Below are positions 5,353 to 8,543 of a stretch of 8,543 bases of DNA, one piece after another. The stretch comes from HyVt-560 sp964577195 (GTDB taxonomy: Bacteria > Pseudomonadota > Gammaproteobacteria > UWMA-0217): assembly GCA_964577195.1 (NCBI GenBank), contig CAZNYF010000124.1, positions 1 to 8,543 on the forward strand, written 5' to 3'. Both the position numbers and the translations under genes were made by a program. Position 1 is the stretch's first letter. The number at the start of each line of letters is the position of its first letter. The notes below the pieces were generated by a model, which was given only the letters and a program-made list of their open reading frames with translations, searched no databases and had not been told where the DNA came from.

Positions 5353-8193
5353 ATGGCTAAAATTTCTGTTCGCGGCGCGCGCACCCATAACTTAAAAAAC
5401 ATTGATATCGACTTGCCGCGTGACAAGCTGATTGTCATCACTGGCCTGTCCGGTTCAGGTAAATCCTCGCTGGCATTCGATACGATTTATGCGGAAGGTC
5501 AACGGCGCTATGTGGAATCATTATCTGCTTACGCACGGCAGTTTTTGTCGATGATGGAAAAGCCGGATATTGATCATATTGAGGGTTTGTCGCCGGCGAT
5601 TTCCATTGAGCAAAAAACCACCTCGCATAACCCCCGCTCCACGGTGGGTACTATCACGGAAATTCACGATTATTTGCGGCTGCTTTTTGCCAGAGTTGGC
5701 ACGCCGAAATGCCCTGAGCATGATCTGGAACTCGCCGCGCAAACGGTCAGTCAGATGGTTGATCATGTACTCGCCATGCCCGAGGGTAGCAAGCTGATGA
5801 TGCTTGCGCCGGTGGTTAACGAGCGTAAAGGCGAATATTTGCAGCTGTTTAACGATTTGCGCGCGCAGGGTTTTATTCGTGCGCGTATTGATGGCGAAAT
5901 CTGGGAGCTGGATGATCCACCTGATCTGGATCTACGGCGCAAGCACAGTATTGATGTGGTGGTAGATCGTTTCAAGGCGCGGGATGATCTGCGGCTGCGG
6001 CTGGCGGAGTCTTTCGAGACAACGCTGACGCTTGCCAAAGGCATCGCCGTGATCGCTTCAATGGATGATCCCGATGCTGAGGAGATTGTATTTTCCTCCC
6101 AATTTGCCTGTCCGCATTGTGGCTACTCATTGTCAGAGCTGGAGCCGCGATTATTCTCGTTTAACAGCCCCAGCGGTGCTTGTCCGGAATGCGATGGTCT
6201 GGGAGTGATTCAAAAATTCTCCAAAGATCGTGTCATTGTTGATGGTGATAAAAGCGTTGCCGATGGCGCATTTAAGAGCTGGGATCGACGCAACGCTTAC
6301 TATTTCCAGATGATCACTTCGCTAGCGAAACATTATAAATTCGACTATGAAAAGCCCTTTAACAAGCTGTCGAAAAAACACCGCGATATCTTGCTTTACG
6401 GCAGCGGAAAAACAAAAATAGAATTCAGCTACACCAATGATCGCGGCCTGATCTACGTTCGCAAACACCCGTTCGAGGGCATCGTACATAATCTCGAACG
6501 CCGCTTTCGCGACACTGAATCCTCCTCGGTACGCGAGGAACTGAGTAAATTCATGACCTCGCAACACTGCACAGAATGCGAAGGTGCACGCCTGAACGAA
6601 GCCGCTCGACATGTATTTGTCGATGGCTACAATTTGCCAGAAATTTCCGCGATGCCGATTGGTGATGCACGTGATTTTTTCGCCAAGCTGGATCTGCCAG
6701 GACATCGCGGCAAAATTGCTGACAAGATCATTCGCGAAATTGGCGACCGACTCAGTTTCCTGGTGAATGTCGGCTTGAATTATTTAATGCTCAGCCGCAG
6801 CTCAGAAACACTTTCCGGCGGCGAAGCACAACGGATTCGCCTCGCTTCACAGATCGGTGCCGGACTGGTTGGTGTTATGTATGTGCTGGATGAACCTTCC
6901 ATCGGCCTGCACCAACGCGACAATGAACGCCTGCTGGAAACGCTGAAAAATCTGCGTGATCTCGGCAATACCATCATCGTTGTCGAGCATGATGAAGAAG
7001 CCATTCTCAGCGCTGATCACGTCGTCGATATCGGCCCCGGTGCGGGTCTGCAAGGTGGTGAAATTGTAGCGGAAGGCAAACCCGCCGCAATCAAAAGAAA
7101 CAAAAAATCACTCACCGGCCAATACCTCAGCGGCAAACTGAAAATCGAAATCCCCACTGAGCGCACCAAGCCGCAAGCGAAAAAATATCTCACCATTAGC
7201 GATGCTACCGGTAACAACCTGCAATCGGTGAAACTGAAATTGCCCGTCGGGCTGCTGACCTGCGTGACCGGCGTTTCCGGCTCCGGCAAATCAACGCTGA
7301 TTAACGACACCCTCTATCGCACCATCGCCAATCACCTGCACCGCACCACCCATGACGCGGCCGCACACGGCGAAATTGAAGGACTCGATCATTTCGACAA
7401 AGTCATCGACATTAATCAAAGCCCCATCGGTCGCACACCGCGCTCCAATCCTGCGACCTACACCGGGCTGTTCACACCGATTCGCGAATTGTTTGCCGGC
7501 GTGCCTGAATCCCGTGCGCGCGGATACAAACCCGGTCGATTCAGCTTCAACGTTAAAGGTGGTCGCTGCGAAGCCTGTCAGGGCGATGGACTGATCAAAG
7601 TCGAGATGCACTTTTTGCCCGATATCTACGTCTCCTGCGATGTCTGCTCCGGCAAACGCTACAACCGCGAAACGCTCGACATTCGCTACAAAGGCAAAAC
7701 TATCCATCAGATCTTGAAAATGCCGGTCGATGAAGCTGCTACATTCTTCAGCGCCGTGCCAACACTCAGCCGGAAACTCGATACTTTAATGGATGTCGGC
7801 CTCTCCTACATCACCCTTGGCCAAGCAGCGACAACCCTCTCCGGCGGCGAAGCGCAACGCATCAAACTCGCCCGCGAACTCTCCAAACGAGACACCGGCA
7901 GAACGCTCTATATTCTGGATGAACCAACCACCGGCCTGCACTTTCACGATGTTGCACAACTCTTAAAAGTACTGCACCGACTCCGCGACGGTGGCAATAC
8001 GCTAGTGGTCATCGAACACAATCTGGATGTGATAAAAACCGCCGACTGGATCATCGACCTCGGCCCCGAAGGCGGCTCAGGCGGTGGCAGAATCATCGCT
8101 CAAGGAACACCCGAAAAAGTCGCCAAAACCAAAAAGAGTTTTACCGGACAGTTTCTGGCGAAGATGCTGGGTAGCCGTCAAAAGACTTTATGA
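5353..8193 (+). CDS. uvrA: Excinuclease ABC subunit A (UvrA)
   Basis: A 946-residue DNA-damage recognition ATPase of nucleotide excision repair. The UvrA dimer scans DNA with UvrB, loads it at lesions and leaves before UvrC incises. It is full length (E. coli UvrA is 940 residues) and similar throughout. First ATPase half: Walker A GLSGSGKS (31-38), zinc ligands C253, C256, C277, C280, signature LSGGE (487-491), Walker B VLDEP (511-515), His loop H546. Second half: Walker A GVSGSGKS (640-647), zinc ligands C739, C742, C762, C765, signature LSGGE (829-833), Walker B with D856 and E857, H889. All catalytic and zinc residues are present, so it should be active. The start matches the family's N-terminus (IxVRGARTHNLKNI); the upstream CCCTCTTC offers no Shine-Dalgarno. 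The 3' half is visibly richer in C-ending codons than the 5' half. Confidence 0.98.
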   Translation: MAKISVRGARTHNLKNIDIDLPRDKLIVITGLSGSGKSSLAFDTIYAEGQRRYVESLSAYARQFLSMMEKPDIDHIEGLSPAISIEQKTTSHNPRSTVGTITEIHDYLRLLFARVGTPKCPEHDLELAAQTVSQMVDHVLAMPEGSKLMMLAPVVNERKGEYLQLFNDLRAQGFIRARIDGEIWELDDPPDLDLRRKHSIDVVVDRFKARDDLRLRLAESFETTLTLAKGIAVIASMDDPDAEEIVFSSQFACPHCGYSLSELEPRLFSFNSPSGACPECDGLGVIQKFSKDRVIVDGDKSVADGAFKSWDRRNAYYFQMITSLAKHYKFDYEKPFNKLSKKHRDILLYGSGKTKIEFSYTNDRGLIYVRKHPFEGIVHNLERRFRDTESSSVREELSKFMTSQHCTECEGARLNEAARHVFVDGYNLPEISAMPIGDARDFFAKLDLPGHRGKIADKIIREIGDRLSFLVNVGLNYLMLSRSSETLSGGEAQRIRLASQIGAGLVGVMYVLDEPSIGLHQRDNERLLETLKNLRDLGNTIIVVEHDEEAILSADHVVDIGPGAGLQGGEIVAEGKPAAIKRNKKSLTGQYLSGKLKIEIPTERTKPQAKKYLTISDATGNNLQSVKLKLPVGLLTCVTGVSGSGKSTLINDTLYRTIANHLHRTTHDAAAHGEIEGLDHFDKVIDINQSPIGRTPRSNPATYTGLFTPIRELFAGVPESRARGYKPGRFSFNVKGGRCEACQGDGLIKVEMHFLPDIYVSCDVCSGKRYNRETLDIRYKGKTIHQILKMPVDEAATFFSAVPTLSRKLDTLMDVGLSYITLGQAATTLSGGEAQRIKLARELSKRDTGRTLYILDEPTTGLHFHDVAQLLKVLHRLRDGGNTLVVIEHNLDVIKTADWIIDLGPEGGSGGGRIIAQGTPEKVAKTKKSFTGQFLAKMLGSRQKTL

Positions 8194-8264
8194 CTTTGAA
8201 AACTGTCTAAAACCGAGGCTTTCCACCATCTACTAGTGTTGAACAAATTGCACGAGGAGTCTGT

Positions 8265-8366
8265 GAGACGCCAGATTAAAATTCTCTATCGAGTATAGGT
8301 TTGTCATCACTGTTAAGGGCGTTTCTTTTGGCCAAATATTTTGGTTAAAATTTAATCTGGGATCTC
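8265..8366. repeat. 16-bp inverted-repeat pair enclosing 70 bp (MITE-like)
   Basis: GAGACGCCAGATTAAA (8265-8280) and TTTAATCTGGGATCTC (8351-8366) are reverse complements at 14 of 16 positions, including an unbroken inner 10 bp. They enclose 70 bp of AT-rich sequence with no open frame. This could be a small non-autonomous element, a decayed end pair or a foldback RNA. I see no convincing target-site duplication. Confidence 0.4.
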
Positions 8367-8390
8367 CTTTCTTTTCAGGAATTACCGAGT

Positions 8391-8420
8391 ATAATATATA
8401 CATTAATATGTATATATTAT
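8391..8420. promoter_or_regulatory. Perfect 13-bp palindrome, probable antitoxin operator/promoter
   Basis: The arms at 8391-8403 and 8408-8420 are exact reverse complements separated by TAAT, all A/T except one C/G pair. TATAAT at 8390-8395, a perfect -10, overlaps the left arm, and TATATT (8413-8418) lies in the right arm. No good -35 is visible. Type II antitoxins of the Phd/YefM family repress their own promoters by binding palindromes placed this way, so autoregulation is the natural reading. The octamer CGAGTATA overlapping the left edge (8386-8393) also occurs at 8290-8297. Confidence 0.65.
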
Positions 8421-8434
8421 GGTATTACTTCAGA

Positions 8435-8543
8435 ATGAAAATAACATCTAAAGACCTCAGGATTAAGGCAAAGTCTGCGCTTGATGCCGTCCGACGGGGA
8501 GAGAAGGTGGAAATCACTTATCATGGCAAGGTGGTGGCTATGC
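8435..8543 (+). CDS. Phd/YefM-family antitoxin, N-terminal part (runs off window)
   Basis: Only the first 36 codons are in the window, and the frame is open at the edge. The translation begins MKITSKDLRIKAKSALDAVR and continues RGEKVEITYHGKVVAM. That is the N-terminal DNA-binding pattern of Phd/YefM antitoxins: a start-proximal residue set leading to a helix, then LDAVRRGE, then a strand ending in G-K-x-V-A. These proteins neutralise a toxin, often a Doc, RelE/YoeB or VapC-type protein, and with it repress the operon. The toxin would be expected just downstream, outside this window. An in-frame ATG nine codons upstream (8408) lies inside the palindrome and is less likely to be the start. No Shine-Dalgarno is seen. 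The region is AT-rich compared with uvrA, as is common for such accessory modules. Confidence 0.75.
   Translation, partial: MKITSKDLRIKAKSALDAVRRGEKVEITYHGKVVAM

Noticed and set aside
7291..7707. Minus-strand open frame of 138 codons inside uvrA
   Set aside because: It lies fully antisense to the conserved second ATPase half of uvrA, and its composition is explained by uvrA codon bias.
8331..8346. CCAAA-TAT-TTTGG inverted repeat as a uvrA terminator
   Set aside because: The stem is short and AT-rich, more than 130 bp past the uvrA stop, and has no T-run; I see no convincing terminator behind uvrA.

Overview
The window reads as chromosomal DNA of an environmental gammaproteobacterium. UvrA, a YajR-type transporter and a YaiL-type (DUF2058) protein all align by eye along most of their length with their Escherichia coli counterparts. 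The other content (a large CheW fusion protein, REP-like palindromes, the edge of a toxin-antitoxin locus) points to a free-living, motile lineage outside the enterics. I cannot name the genus.

Layout. Positions 1-160 hold three GC-rich REP/BIME-like palindromes. Next, on the minus strand, come a YajR-like MFS transporter (234-1610) and a yaiL-like gene (1705-2253) 94 bp upstream of it, possibly one transcript. A divergent intergenic region (about 2254-2488) holds a hairpin and a candidate flagellar-class (sigma-28) promoter. It leads into a long plus-strand gene (2489-5167) for a soluble protein of two tandem double-Cache sensor units plus a C-terminal CheW domain. After a 185 bp gap with two hairpins comes full-length uvrA (5353-8193). 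The last 350 bp are AT-rich and non-coding until position 8435. They contain a 16-bp inverted-repeat pair enclosing 70 bp, then a perfect 13-bp palindrome directly in front of a truncated Phd/YefM-type antitoxin gene that runs off the window.

How the genes relate. uvrA divergent from an MFS gene is a known gammaproteobacterial neighbourhood (in Pseudomonas: uvrA, MFS, ssb). Here yaiL and the Cache-Cache-CheW gene lie between the two, and no ssb follows the transporter; REP-like repeats occupy that place. The CheW fusion is the most unusual gene: it has sensor domains and a coupling domain but no membrane segment and no methyl-accepting signalling hairpin, and its CheW part lacks the usual Arg of the N-L-R-G motif. 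No other chemotaxis gene is visible, so its partners must be encoded elsewhere. I see no CRISPR array, tRNA, rRNA or intact insertion sequence.
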